The position numbers were made by a program, and so were the translations under genes. Below are positions 47,059 through 57,487 of a stretch of 64,000 nt of DNA, one piece after another. Source of the stretch: Gerris lacustris (taxonomy: Eukaryota > Arthropoda > Insecta > Hemiptera > Gerridae); NCBI GenBank assembly GCA_951217055.1, contig OX578276.1, positions 136,591,787 through 136,655,786 of the forward strand, given 5' to 3'. Positions within the stretch are counted from its first letter, which is position 1. Each line of letters opens with the position of its first letter. The notes under the pieces were generated by a model that was not told the DNA's origin, did not search any database, and worked only from the letters and a program-made list of their open reading frames with translations.

Positions 47059-50000
47059 AATGATTTTTCACTACCGTAATCGATAACTAGTCCCGAATCC
47101 AAGCTTTCAATATTCATATACATTTAGACAGTCAATATTTATGACATTAGAACTAAATCAAGAATTAACGCTTATAATTATAAAGTACTCAATTAGTACC
47201 TATACCTTGTACAATCAATTCGAAATTCAATTTTTAAGTTATTGGTAGTTTTCATACTACGGAAAGTTAAATTTTAATTTAAATCAAATTATAATTATTA
47301 TTAACTACGGGAAACAGACAGTGAAAAATACACTCCTGTGCCGGGATTTGAACCACGGGCCTCTATATTTCCAGTATAGCGCTCTTCCATCTAAGCTACG
47401 CAGGAGAATGATTTTTCACTACCGTAATCGATAACTAGTCCCGAATCCAAGCTTTCAATATTCATATACATTTAGACAGTCAATATTTATGACATTAGAA
47501 CTAAATCAAGAATTAACGCATATAATTATAAAGTACTCAATTAGTACCTATACCTTGTACAATCAATTCGAAATTCAATTTTTAAGTTATTGGTAGTTTT
47601 CATACTACGGAAAGTTAAATTTTAATTTAAATCAAATTATAATTATTATTAACTACGGGAAACAGACAGTGAAAAATACACTCCTGTGCCGGGATTTGAA
47701 CCACGGGCCTCTATATTTCCAGTATAGCGCTCTTCCATCTAAGCTACGCAGGAGAATGATTTTTCACTACCGTAATCGATAACTAGTCCCGAATCCAAGC
47801 TTTCAATATTCATATACATTTAGACAGTCAATATTTATGACATTAGAACTAAATCAAGAATTAACGCTTATAATTATAAAGTACTCAATTAGTACCTATA
47901 CCTTGTACAATCAATTCGAAATTCAATTTTTAAGTTATTGGTAGTTTTCATACTACGGAAAGTTAAATTTTAATTTAAATCAAATTATAATTATTATTAA
48001 CTACGGGAAACAGACAGTGAAAAATACACTCCTGTGCCGGGATTTGAACCACGGGCCTCTATATTTCCAGTATAGCGCTCTTCCATCTAAGCTACGCAGG
48101 AGAATGATTTTTCACTACCGTAATCGATAACTAGTCCCGAATCCAAGCTTTCAATATTCATATACATTTAGACAGTCAATATTTATGACATTAGAACTAA
48201 ATCAAGAATTAACGCTTATAATTATAAAGTACTCAATTAGTACCTATACCTTGTACAATCAATTCGAAATTCAATTTTTAAGTTATTGGTAGTTTTCATA
48301 CTACGGAAAGTTAAATTTTAATTTAAATCAAATTATAATTATTATTAACTACGGGAAACAGACAGTGAAAAATACACTCCTGTGCCGGGATTTGAACCAC
48401 GGGCCTCTATATTTCCAGTATAGCGCTCTTCCATCTAAGCTACGCAGGAGAATGATTTTTCACTACCGTAATCGATAACTAGTCCCGAATCCAAGCTTTC
48501 AATATTCATATACATTTAGACAGTCAATATTTATGACATTAGAACTAAATCAAGAATTAACGCTTATAATTATAAAGTACTCAATTAGTACCTATACCTT
48601 GTACAATCAATTCGAAATTCAATTTTTAAGTTATTGGTAGTTTTCATACTACGGAAAGTTAAATTTTAATTTAAATCAAATTATAATTATTATTAACTAC
48701 GGGAAACAGACAGTGAAAAATACACTCCTGTGCCGGGATTTGAACCACGGGCCTCTATATTTCCAGTATAGCGCTCTTCCATCTAAGCTACGCAGGAGAA
48801 TGATTTTTCACTACCGTAATCGATAACTAGTCCCGAATCCAAGCTTTCAATATTCATATACATTTAGACAGTCAATATTTATGACATTAGAACTAAATCA
48901 AGAATTAACGCTTATAATTATAAAGTACTCAATTAGTACCTATACCTTGTACAATCAATTCGAAATTCAATTTTTAAGTTATTGGTAGTTTTCATACTAC
49001 GGAAAGTTAAATTTTAATTTAAATCAAATTATAATTATTATTAACTACGGGAAACAGACAGTGAAAAATACACTCCTGTGCCGGGATTTGAACCACGGGC
49101 CTCTATATTTCCAGTATAGCGCTCTTCCATCTAAGCTACGCAGGAGAATGATTTTTCACTACCGTAATCGATAACTAGTCCCGAATCCAAGCTTTCAATA
49201 TTCATATACATTTAGACAGTCAATATTTATGACATTAGAACTAAATCAAGAATTAACGCTTATAATTATAAAGTACTCAATTAGTACCTATACCTTGTAC
49301 AATCAATTCGAAATTCAATTTTTAAGTTATTGGTAGTTTTCATACTACGGAAAGTTAAATTTTAATTTAAATCAAATTATAATTATTATTAACTACGGGA
49401 AACAGACAGTGAAAAATACACTCCTGTGCCGGGATTTGAACCACGGGCCTCTATATTTCCAGTATAGCGCTCTTCCATCTAAGCTACGCAGGAGAATGAT
49501 TTTTCACTACCGTAATCGATAACTAGTCCCGAATCCAAGCTTTCAATATTCATATACATTTAGACAGTCAATATTTATGACATTAGAACTAAATCAAGAA
49601 TTAACGCTTATAATTATAAAGTACTCAATTAGTACCTATACCTTGTACAATCAATTCGAAATTCAATTTTTAAGTTATTGGTAGTTTTCATACTACGGAA
49701 AGTTAAATTTTAATTTAAATCAAATTATAATTATTATTAACTACGGGAAACAGACAGTGAAAAATACACTCCTGTGCCGGGATTTGAACCACGGGCCTCT
49801 ATATTTCCAGTATAGCGCTCTTCCATCTAAGCTACGCAGGAGAATGATTTTTCACTACCGTAATCGATAACTAGTCCCGAATCCAAGCTTTCAATATTCA
49901 TATACATTTAGACAGTCAATATTTATGACATTAGAACTAAATCAAGAATTAACGCATATAATTATAAAGTACTCAATTAGTACCTATACCTTGTACAATC

Positions 50001-51508
50001 AATTCGAAATTCAATTTTTAAGTTATTGGTAGTTTTCATACTACGGAAAGTTAAATTTTAATTTAAATCAAATTATAATTATTATTAACTACGGGAAACA
50101 GACAGTGAAAAATACACTCCTGTGCCGGGATTTGAACCACGGGCCTCTATATTTCCAGTATAGCGCTCTTCCATCTAAGCTACGCAGGAGAATGATTTTT
50201 CACTACCGTAATCGATAACTAGTCCCGAATCCAAGCTTTCAATATTCATATACATTTAGACAGTCAATATTTATGACATTAGAACTAAATCAAGAATTAA
50301 CGCTTATAATTATAAAGTACTCAATTAGTACCTATACCTTGTACAATCAATTCGAAATTCAATTTTTAAGTTATTGGTAGTTTTTATACTACGGAAAGTT
50401 AAATTTTAATTTAAATCAAATTATAATTATTATTAACTACGGGAAACAGACAGTGAAAAATACACTCCTGTGCCGGGATTTGAACCACGGGCCTCTATAT
50501 TTCCAGTATAGCGCTCTTCCATCTAAGCTACGCAGGAGAATGATTTTTCACTACCGTAATCGATAACTAGTCCCGAATCCAAGCTTTCAATATTTATATA
50601 CATTTAGACAGTCAATATTTATGACATTAGAACTAAATCAAGAATTAACGCATATAATTATAAAGTACTCAATTAGTACCTATACCTTGTACAATCAATT
50701 CGAAATTCAATTTTTAAGTTATTGGTAGTTTTCATACTACGGAAAGTTAAATTTTAATTTAAATCAAATTATAATTATTATTAACTACGGGAAACAGACA
50801 GTGAAAAATACACTCCTGTGCCGGGATTTGAACCACGGGCCTCTATATTTCCAGTATAGCGCTCTTCCATCTAAGCTACGCAGGAGAATGATTTTTCACT
50901 ACCGTAATCGATAACTAGTCCCGAATCCAAGCTTTCAATATTCATATACATTTAGACAGTCAATATTTATGACATTAGAACTAAATCAAGAATTAACGCT
51001 TATAATTATAAAGTACTCAATTAGTACCTATACCTTGTACAATCAATTCGAAATTCAATTTTTAAGTTATTGGTAGTTTTCATACTACGGAAAGTTAAAT
51101 TTTAATTTAAATCAAATTATAATTATTATTAACTACGGGAAACAGACAGTGAAAAATACACTCCTGTGCCGGGATTTGAACCACGGGCCTCTATATTTCC
51201 AGTATAGCGCTCTTCCATCTAAGCTACGCAGGAGAATGATTTTTCACTACCGTAATCGATAACTAGTCCCGAATCCAAGCTTTCAATATGCATATACATT
51301 TAGACAGTCAATATTTATGACATTAGAACTAAATCAAGAATTAACGCTTATAATTATAAAGTACTCAATTAGTACCTATACCTTGTACAATCAATTCGAA
51401 ATTCAATTTTTAAGTTATTGGTAGTTTTCATACTACGGAAAGTTAAATTTTAATTTAAATCAAATTATAATTATTATTAACTACGGGAAACAGACAGTGA
51501 AAAATACA

Positions 51509-51582
51509 CTCCTGTGCCGGGATTTGAACCACGGGCCTCTATTTTTCCAGTATAGCGCTCTTCCATCTAAGCTACGCAGGAG
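51509..51582 (-). tRNA. tRNA-like array copy 57, isolated anticodon-stem variant
   Basis: Same base-39 change at 51543, 13 units away from copy 44, so the variant has moved within the array or arose twice. Confidence 0.6.
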
Positions 51583-51856
51583 AATGATTTTTCACTACCG
51601 TAATCGATAACTAGTCCCGAATCCAAGCTTTCAATATTCATATACATTTAGACAGTCAATATTTATGACATTAGAACTAAATCAAGAATTAACGCTTATA
51701 ATTATAAAGTACTCAATTAGTACCTATACCTTGTACAATCAATTCGAAATTCAATTTTTAAGTTATTGGTAGTTTTCATACTACGGAAAGTTAAATTTTA
51801 ATTTAAATCAAATTATAATTATTATTAACTACGGGAAACAGACAGTGAAAAATACA

Positions 51857-51930
51857 CTCCTGTGCCGGGATTTGAACCACGGGCCTCTATATTTCCAGTA
51901 TAGCGCTCTTCCATCTAAGCTACGCAGGAG
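51857..51930 (-). tRNA. tRNA-like array copy 58 (last direct copy)
   Basis: Final minus-strand core, identical to the type copy. The array continues to 52203, within the next unit just before its core would begin. Confidence 0.65.
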
Positions 51931-52203
51931 AATGATTTTTCACTACCGTAATCGATAACTAGTCCCGAATCCAAGCTTTCAATATTCATATACATTTAGA
52001 CAGTCAATATTTATGACATTAGAACTAAATCAAGAATTAACGCTTATAATTATAAAGTACTCAATTAGTACCTATACCTTGTACAATCAATTCGAAATTC
52101 AATTTTTAAGTTATTGGTAGTTTTCATACTACGGAAAGTTAAATTTTAATTTAAATCAAATTATAATTATTATTAACTACGGGAAACAGACAGTGAAAAA
52201 TAC

Positions 52204-52566
52204 AATAACTTAAAAATTGAATTTCGAATTGATTGTACAAGGTATAGGTACTAATTGAGTACTTTATAATTATAAGCGTTAATTCTTGATTTAGTTCTAA
52301 TGTCATAAATATTGACTGTCTAAATGTATATGAATATTGAAAGCTTGGATTCGGGACTAGTTATCGATTACGGTAGTGAAAAATCATTCTCCTGCGTAGC
52401 TTAGATGGAAGAGCGCTATACTGGAAATATAGAGGCCCGTGGTTCAAATCCCGGCACAGGAGTGTATTTTTCACTGTCTGTTTCCCGTAGTTAATAATAA
52501 TTATAATTTGATTTAAATTAAAATTTAACTTTCCGTAGTATGAAAACTACCAATAACTTAAAAATT
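52204..52566 (+). mobile_element. inverted terminal unit with 15-bp terminal redundancy
   Basis: A complete unit in the opposite direction. It begins AATAACTTAAAAATT (52204-52218) and ends with the same 15 bases (52552-52566), directly against the right target duplication. In between: GATTGTACAAGG, AGCTTGGATTCGGGACTAG, the tRNA-like core, GTATTTTTCACTG, and CCGTAGTATGAAAACTACC. It carries the ancestral T allele at the CGCTTATAA site. Confidence 0.85.
52389..52462 (+). tRNA. tRNA-like gene in the inverted unit
   Basis: Identical in sequence to the type copy but on the plus strand; T5 follows at ~52468. Together with copy 58 it forms a divergent pair whose transcripts would run away from each other. 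Confidence 0.65.
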
Positions 52567-52580
52567 TAATAGCATATTAT
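52567..52580. repeat. right copy of 14-bp target-site duplication
   Basis: TAATAGCATATTAT, perfect match to 31949-31962; followed by unrelated TACACAACCGGCATC. Confidence 0.8.
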
Positions 52581-52621
52581 TACACAACCGGCATCCCTTT
52601 AATATATAAAGGGATTTATTA

Positions 52622-53048
52622 GTTCACAATTTGTGTGAGTAAAAAACAAGACACTAAGGTATGTATCATATGTGGCTCATAGGAACTTTTTCAACATCAG
52701 GCAAGACGTCGTTAAGATGTTGGCTCGGCATTGCGCCATATTCCGCATCGTTTTATCGCGTTCGACTAATCAGGGGCCTAACGATGCCCACCCAAGCAAG
52801 TATGGCGGTATAAGAGCACCCTCGTCTCTGATAAGCCCTATATCTGATCTTCTGGATCTAGTATAGGTCCAGAGTTGGGTGGGCATCGTTGAGCCTCTGA
52901 TGAGTCGGACGCAACGAAACGATGCAGGACATGGCGCAATGCTCAGCCAACATCTTAAAGACGACATGTCTAATGTTAGAACAGTTCCAATGAGCCACGT
53001 TTACGTGACACATTCCTTGGCGTCTCTCACTCACACATAATTGTGTAG
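52622..53048. mobile_element. foldback element with ~180-bp arms and hammerhead-like core
   Basis: Arms ~52625-52800 and ~52874-53047 are imperfect inverted copies: CACAATTTGTGTGAG at one end and CTCACACATAATTGTG at the other, with TGGCTCAT/ATGAGCCA, AAGATGTTGGCT/AGCCAACATCTT and CGATGCCCACCCAA/TTGGGTGGGCATCG inside. The ~70-bp centre includes CTGATCTTCTGGATCTAG. GC-richer than the surroundings. Overlapping frames at 52672-52866 and 52770-52967 are byproducts of the palindrome. Confidence 0.8.
52883..52925 (+). ncRNA. hammerhead-ribozyme-like motif in foldback arm
   Basis: GCATCG-TT (52883-52890), CTGATGA (52897-52903), a 12-nt segment able to form a short stem II, GAAA (52916-52919), then CGATGC (52920-52925), which pairs with the upstream GCATCG as stem III. 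Core elements are in hammerhead order with a GUU-type cleavage triplet. But only GAGCCT lies between the cleavage position and CTGATGA, too short for a stem I hairpin. The other arm has the same motif on the minus strand with a damaged core (CTGATTA, GATAAAA). Activity is unproven. Confidence 0.3.
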
Positions 53049-53049
53049 C

Positions 53050-54000
53050 TTATTGCAGAGTGCAAACACGGTATCATATTAATGATCGGATTTATTATTG
53101 TAAAACAATAACTACTATAAGTAATATTATAACTTAACTATATGCCAGTTTAGATATTAGGTAGAGGCAATCACCGAGTTCATTATTGTGCCACACGTTG
53201 TTGTAAATAAATAAAAACAATAAATAAATAAAATTGTACATTTGTTCCAAATATCTTGTAATAATTTGGAGCAGTGCCTTTGATTTATACCTGAATGTGC
53301 TGAAAGGCTCTGTAAACTTTGTTAAGGATACATTACGTAACTCCATTTGTATTGAGACTTTAACTGATAGAGGCGTTAGGAGGGAACAGGAGGTCTCCTT
53401 TGGTCAGGATATATGGAACAAATATTTAATACAATATGGTTTAATTATAGTTTTGTACTACTTGTAGGTACATATATAATAAGTCAAGTTTTATGTAGTT
53501 ATTTGTGTCTGATTTTATCGTTATGTTAAATCTGTAACTAATAATATTATACGAATATAATCATACCACTGTTAAAATTAAGTTCAGAAGTCTTATAACT
53601 AGTATATAATTCATATTACTTTTCCTTAAAAGTTACTAACTTGTATAAACTATATAATTTGAAAATCACTTCACCGTATTTCTTTATAACGAATATTTAA
53701 AATACTTAAAATTTACAGTTACATAAATTAGAATTTCTACAGTTGTTAATCGCATTAGTACATAGAATGGAGCATGCCGTAGTAGTCACAAAACACACAC
53801 ACACATTTATTGTTCAGAATTTGAATCAGTGTAACATGAAGTTTGTGAAATTCAGTTTAAGTATTTAGATGGGTTGATTATAACTCAAATCTGACATTTC
53901 GCTGATATACGAGATGTATAAGCAACGTTCAGTATTAAGCCCGTACCGGATTATAAGCTTAACATTCACGACATTTCCCTTTAATCTCTATCTTCCTGTA
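53050..54000. other. AT-rich non-coding stretch
   Basis: Overlapping short frames on both strands (53134-53467) have no recognisable features. ACACACACACACA near 53793 is a short CA repeat. Confidence 0.4.
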
Positions 54001-54001
54001 T

Positions 54002-54051
54002 TTAACCTGAATTCTTGGCGATGTCTTCCCATCGCCAAGAATTCAGGTTAA
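54002..54051. repeat. perfect 22-bp stem hairpin
   Basis: 54002-54023 and 54030-54051 are exact reverse complements around a 6-base TCTTCC loop. It is too short for a typical pre-miRNA; unrelated flanks suggest a tiny foldback or a protein-binding palindrome. Confidence 0.85.
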
Positions 54052-54457
54052 GTAAAAGAGTTGGAAAATAGGTTTTCAAATTAAATTGTTAAGTAAATAA
54101 ACCACTGAAGTAAACAATAAATTAAACAACATAAATTTATGTGTTCATCGAATTTAGTAAAACCAACCAAAAACTATATATATCTAAATCTAAATTAAAA
54201 CCTCTGTTTGCACCTACAATAAAAATTAATACTATTTCAAACATCAATATTCCTCTTCTCTTCAATTTTATTACTACTGGATACCCGTAGTAATAATAAA
54301 ATCCGCTACGGATTATTATTTTAATTTGATAAGTTTATAAACTAACATCAAGAAACAATTAAATTATTTTACTATGCGAGAATATCTAGATTCATTCCCT
54401 CCCACTTATTTCTATACCCCCTCTTCTTTGATAACATAATTTGCAAATATCCCAAAT

Positions 54458-54992
54458 TTACCCCCCCCCCCCCCCCCCCAAATAAAATATGACAAAACTG
54501 TACAAAACAACTATTACTGTACCCCTAAAGAGCTTTTCAACGATATGCATCAGGAAGAGTATTCATTACTTTGGTGACCCCGTATTCATTACTAGTACCC
54601 CGTGTCCCTGTGTATTAAAAATTAGTGCAAATTTTCATCGAGATCGGACTAAAACTGTAGATTTTTATAAAGAACATACACAATACACACATACGTTGAC
54701 TTTTAGATATATATTTTTCCATTTTACCCCCCCCCCCCCCCCCCATATGTAAATAAAAACAAATACTGTACTCTTAAAGAGCTTTTCAATGGTATGAATC
54801 ATGAAGGGTTTTCATTACTTTGACATTTGTACCCCGAACCCCTGTGTAAAAAAATTTAAATCTCGAAATTCATGTGGAGAGTGATTTTCACCTTGCTGAA
54901 GGTGGGCGAATTTTCATCAAGATCGGACTAAAACTGTAGATTTGTATAAAGAACATACACACATATGTTGGCTTTTATTTATATAGATTAGG
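54458..54992 (+). repeat. poly-C-headed repeat x 2 (~270 bp each)
   Basis: Both units start with a C-run (~54462-54479; ~54727-54744), then AAATA, ACTGTAC, TTAAAGAGCTTTTCAA or TAAAGAGCTTTTCAA, CATTACTTTG, GTACCCCG, CCCTGTGTA, TTTTCATC, AGATCGGACTAAAACTGTAG, AAGAACATACACA. The same phrases occur, rearranged or inverted, at 12.5-13.5 and 23.8-24.1 kb. The 87-codon frame at 54489-54752 is a repeat translation. Confidence 0.75.
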
Positions 54993-55007
54993 CAATGTTC
55001 ACAAGAA

Positions 55008-55145
55008 GCCTATTCGATATTCGATGTTTCCCGTATACGGGTTTTATCGAATAAGAGGCAGAATTTCATTCCACGACTATTCGATTCGATATTTTCATGT
55101 ATACGGTTTTATCGAATACGGGATTCATTCGATTTTTTTCCGTAT
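55008..55145. repeat. TATTCGAT..ATCGAATA palindromic subrepeats
   Basis: Two adjacent ~62-bp copies, each TATTCGAT..GTATACGG..TTTTATCGAATA, so each can fold on itself. Confidence 0.65.
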
Positions 55146-55356
55146 TTACGATTACTGACCCAAGGCACACAGTCATCACTCATCATTGTAATGGTAAGCT
55201 TTGATGATTTATTAGCAAGACTTGAAGATTCGATTCTTCCGCTTATGGATACAAATATAGAGTCTGGATACAATTTTATTATATTTCTATCCTCGAATTT
55301 TGTTTAGCTGCTTTATTTTTATAATTATTATTCAACGACTTATCCCACAAATAATA

Positions 55357-55931
55357 GTCCAGGAGATAGCGTGCAAAAAAGTGTCAGACTAACATCAAGC
55401 TATAAATTTGTATATCAGTAAATCTTTTTAGCGCCTTTTAAGAATATGTGGTCGGCTAAGTTCGTCTGCGGGACATTGCTTGGCAATAGGCGTTTGAAAA
55501 AAACAAACCGGTGGAGAGCGGCCAGGTCTCACCAATTATGGTGGACAATGTGATTTTCATGATCCTGAGTACAGAATTAGTTAGTAGACCGAAAATCAAG
55601 TTGATGTTAGTTTGTCCCTTAACAGGCGAACACGTTGATTTTTAGAAATTTTTAATAACTAACCTATCAAGTGTGAAAATAACAACGACTTGATTTTTGG
55701 TATACTAACTAATTCTGTACTCAGGATCATGAGAATCACATTGTCCACCATAATTAGTGAGGCATGGCCACTATCCACCGGTTTGTTTTTTTCCAACGCC
55801 TATCGCCAAGCAATGTCCCGCAGACGAACTTAGCCGACCACATATTCTTAAAAGGCGCTAAAAGTTTTACTGGTATACAAATTTCTAGCTTGATGTTAGT
55901 TAGACACTTTTTTGCACGCTATCTCCTGGAC
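55357..55931. mobile_element. foldback/MITE element with ~250-bp arms and TA flanks
   Basis: Left end GTCCAGGAGATA at 55357, right end TATCTCCTGGAC to 55931; TA flanks both sides (55355-55356, 55932-55933). Arms match over ACCGGTGGAGAGCGGCC, ATGATCCTGAGTACAGAATTAGTTAG and CCGACCACATATTCTTAAAAGGCGC, around a ~90-bp non-palindromic centre. TA duplication with long TIRs fits a Tc1/mariner-type MITE. No transposase. The plus frame 55764-55961 lies in the right arm and is not a gene. Confidence 0.8.
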
Positions 55932-55959
55932 TATAAGGTTTTATTTCAATTAAATAAAT

Positions 55960-57480
55960 AATATGGATATTGGGAATTCGGCTTCCATCTTGGCGAGATC
56001 TTTACTAGTTTTTTAACACTATGGAATTAATGTTCTTTTAAAATGTTTTTCATCTTATTTCATTTGAATATGTTAATTGTAAAAGCATCCCATGTCATTT
56101 AGAACAACTGTGGTGGCAAATAATCTCCCTCTATGTGCCAATATTATGAAAGCAGCGTTTTAAATTGCACTACTAAAGAAATACCACATGAATTTAAATC
56201 GTCTAGTACCCTATGTTTGGAATTTATCCAATATTACAATTACAGGTAATGGTTTCCTGTTTTATCTTTGTGCTTAAACACATCGTAGATTATGATAATG
56301 ATAAGATGAAAAACATTTTAAAAGAACATTAATTCCATTGTGTGAAAAACTATTAAAAGATTAAGGCCAGGTTCACATGACGATATTTTTCCCGTACAGC
56401 GTATAGAGGATTTTATCCTATGTGTGGAATACATACACAAGCACTTGTTTGGTTTCAAAGCTGTCTGATTTTGCTGCACGTGAATTATCCGTAGACAGCT
56501 GATTTTGGACATATACCTGCAGCAGGGAATTTCCCACTAATTTGTAATCGTAACCCACTAATTGTATGATTCTGTTCTTAAAAATTAGCGGTGTGAGTTC
56601 TTCCCACCGTCAGTTAAAAAAACAACTTTATTCTTGTCAATACATTTAACTTCTATCCCATTTAAATCGCAACATTAAGATTAAATTTTAAGTATAGCTT
56701 GTGCCATGCTTCCATTCGTCGAGTCCACAGGAGTTAAATTTGACTTATCTGAGCCAAAAATGTTTAAGCCACGATATTGGCTTCAGCTTCTTCTTCCACC
56801 AGGCAGGATGGATGTTTTATCTTGAATAAAAAATTGACGTAATATGAAGGAAAAAAAGGAAAAAGAGATAATTTTAAGGATCGTCCCAGCTTCCTTTCGT
56901 GTACAGTATCAATAAAGAAAATACTAAAAAAACTTTATTAAAATGATTAATTCCGTCGCTTATGCAACCTTGTTCAACGAAGTCTGATGATTAATATTTC
57001 TCAAGAATAAACTCTAGTTTTTTTTTTTCCATATCATCAGATTTATTTTTATATTAAGCAATTTCAAGCTTACATAACTTTTTTAAAGCATATGTATTAG
57101 CAGCAGACACTAATACAACCTTTAACTGCTTTATTTTAAATTACGTAACACTTTAAATATGCTCATATTGGTAATTGAGATCGTTATTAAAATACAATTA
57201 CATAATTGGATTTTTTTTTCTTGTATTAAAAATTGCGAAATGTCTAAAATCCTTATAATTAATTAAACTCTAAAACCTTTCCGCTATATAACGATTATAA
57301 TGCTGCATAACTATCAATTATTCAAGAGTCATCGAAATTTAGCTTAGCATAAAAAGTGCTATATTCTCTTGAAGACAGGCAGTCTCCACGCTTTTTCTAC
57401 TAAACTAAAAGTTATTTTGAATCTATTAATTTGGTCAGAATGAACATTGTAATGTTTACTGAATAAACTATAACAAATTA
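55960..57480. other. AT-rich non-coding stretch
   Basis: AAAATGTTTTTCATCTTAT (56039-56057) and its inverse ATAAGATGAAAAACATTTT (~56302-56320), next to AATTAATGTTCTTTT and AAAAGAACATTAATT, form an inverted pair ~270 bp apart, probably another small TIR element. Otherwise nothing supported. Confidence 0.45.
56024..56345. mobile_element. TIR element (~320 bp)
   Basis: ATGGAATTAATGTTCTTTTA..ATGTTTTTCATCTTAT on the left is mirrored by ATAAGATGAAAAACAT..TAAAAGAACATTAATTCCAT on the right, giving arms of about 38 bp. The interior is non-coding. Confidence 0.7.
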
Positions 57481-57487
57481 AGATGGC

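Larger units (their letters stand above)
31963..52203 (-). repeat. tandem array: 348-bp unit x 58.2, each with a tRNA-like gene
   Basis: The first tRNA-like core starts at 32021 and the last at 51857, exactly 57 x 348 bases apart, so there is no net indel across 20 kb. Core of copy n = 32021+348(n-1) to 32094+348(n-1), minus strand. Unit boundaries fall at 32280, 32628 and so on; the first unit lacks its first 33 bp and the last stops after 88 bp. Units differ by very few substitutions: CGCTTATAA/CGCATATAA (A in copies 7, 12, 14, 15, 20, 22, 25, 28, 31, 45, 52, 54), ATGACATT/ATAACATT (9, 26), CAAATTAT/CAAATTAC (after 24 and 30), CTATATTTCC/CTATTTTTCC (38, 40, 42, 44, 57), plus private changes. 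No open frame over 60 codons exists in the array. Confidence 0.97.
31949..52580 (-). mobile_element. giant tRNA-like concatemer insertion bracketed by a 14-bp duplication
   Basis: Everything between the two TAATAGCATATTAT copies belongs to one repeat family: 58 minus-orientation units (31963-52203) and one complete plus-orientation unit (52204-52566). In tRNA-sense (minus) orientation the insertion reads duplication, inverted 5' unit, 58 sense units, truncated 3' end, duplication. The inverted unit joins the array at TACA/ATAA with ~2 bp of shared sequence. There is no poly-A tail at the 3' end (it stops in TTTGATTTAAATTT). The arrangement matches 5'-inversion by twin priming in LINE-mediated retroposition, but on an unprecedented length for such a template. 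Expansion after insertion of a smaller form is the alternative. Confidence 0.7.

Noticed and set aside
31963..52203. CRISPR array
   Set aside because: The period is regular, but there are no variable spacers: the entire 348-bp period is repeated, and the unit contains a tRNA-like gene in eukaryotic context.
31963..52203. Cluster of 58 genuine tRNA-Ser genes
   Set aside because: The variable arm is too short for Ser, the T stem is mismatched in all family members, some copies lose U33 or the closing pair of the anticodon stem, and conserved sequence extends over the whole 348 bp.
31963..52203. rDNA or 5S tandem array
   Set aside because: The unit has no 5S or other rRNA similarity; only the tRNA-like core is RNA-gene-like.
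31963..52566. Retrozyme (hammerhead-bearing tandem retroelement)
   Set aside because: The layout (tandem ~350-bp units with a target duplication) is very similar, but I found no CTGANGA + GAAA core on either strand of the unit.
52672..52967. Two overlapping ~65-codon proteins
   Set aside because: They are mirror-image frames generated by the foldback arms (shared RSTNQGP/RLIRGST-type runs on opposite strands).
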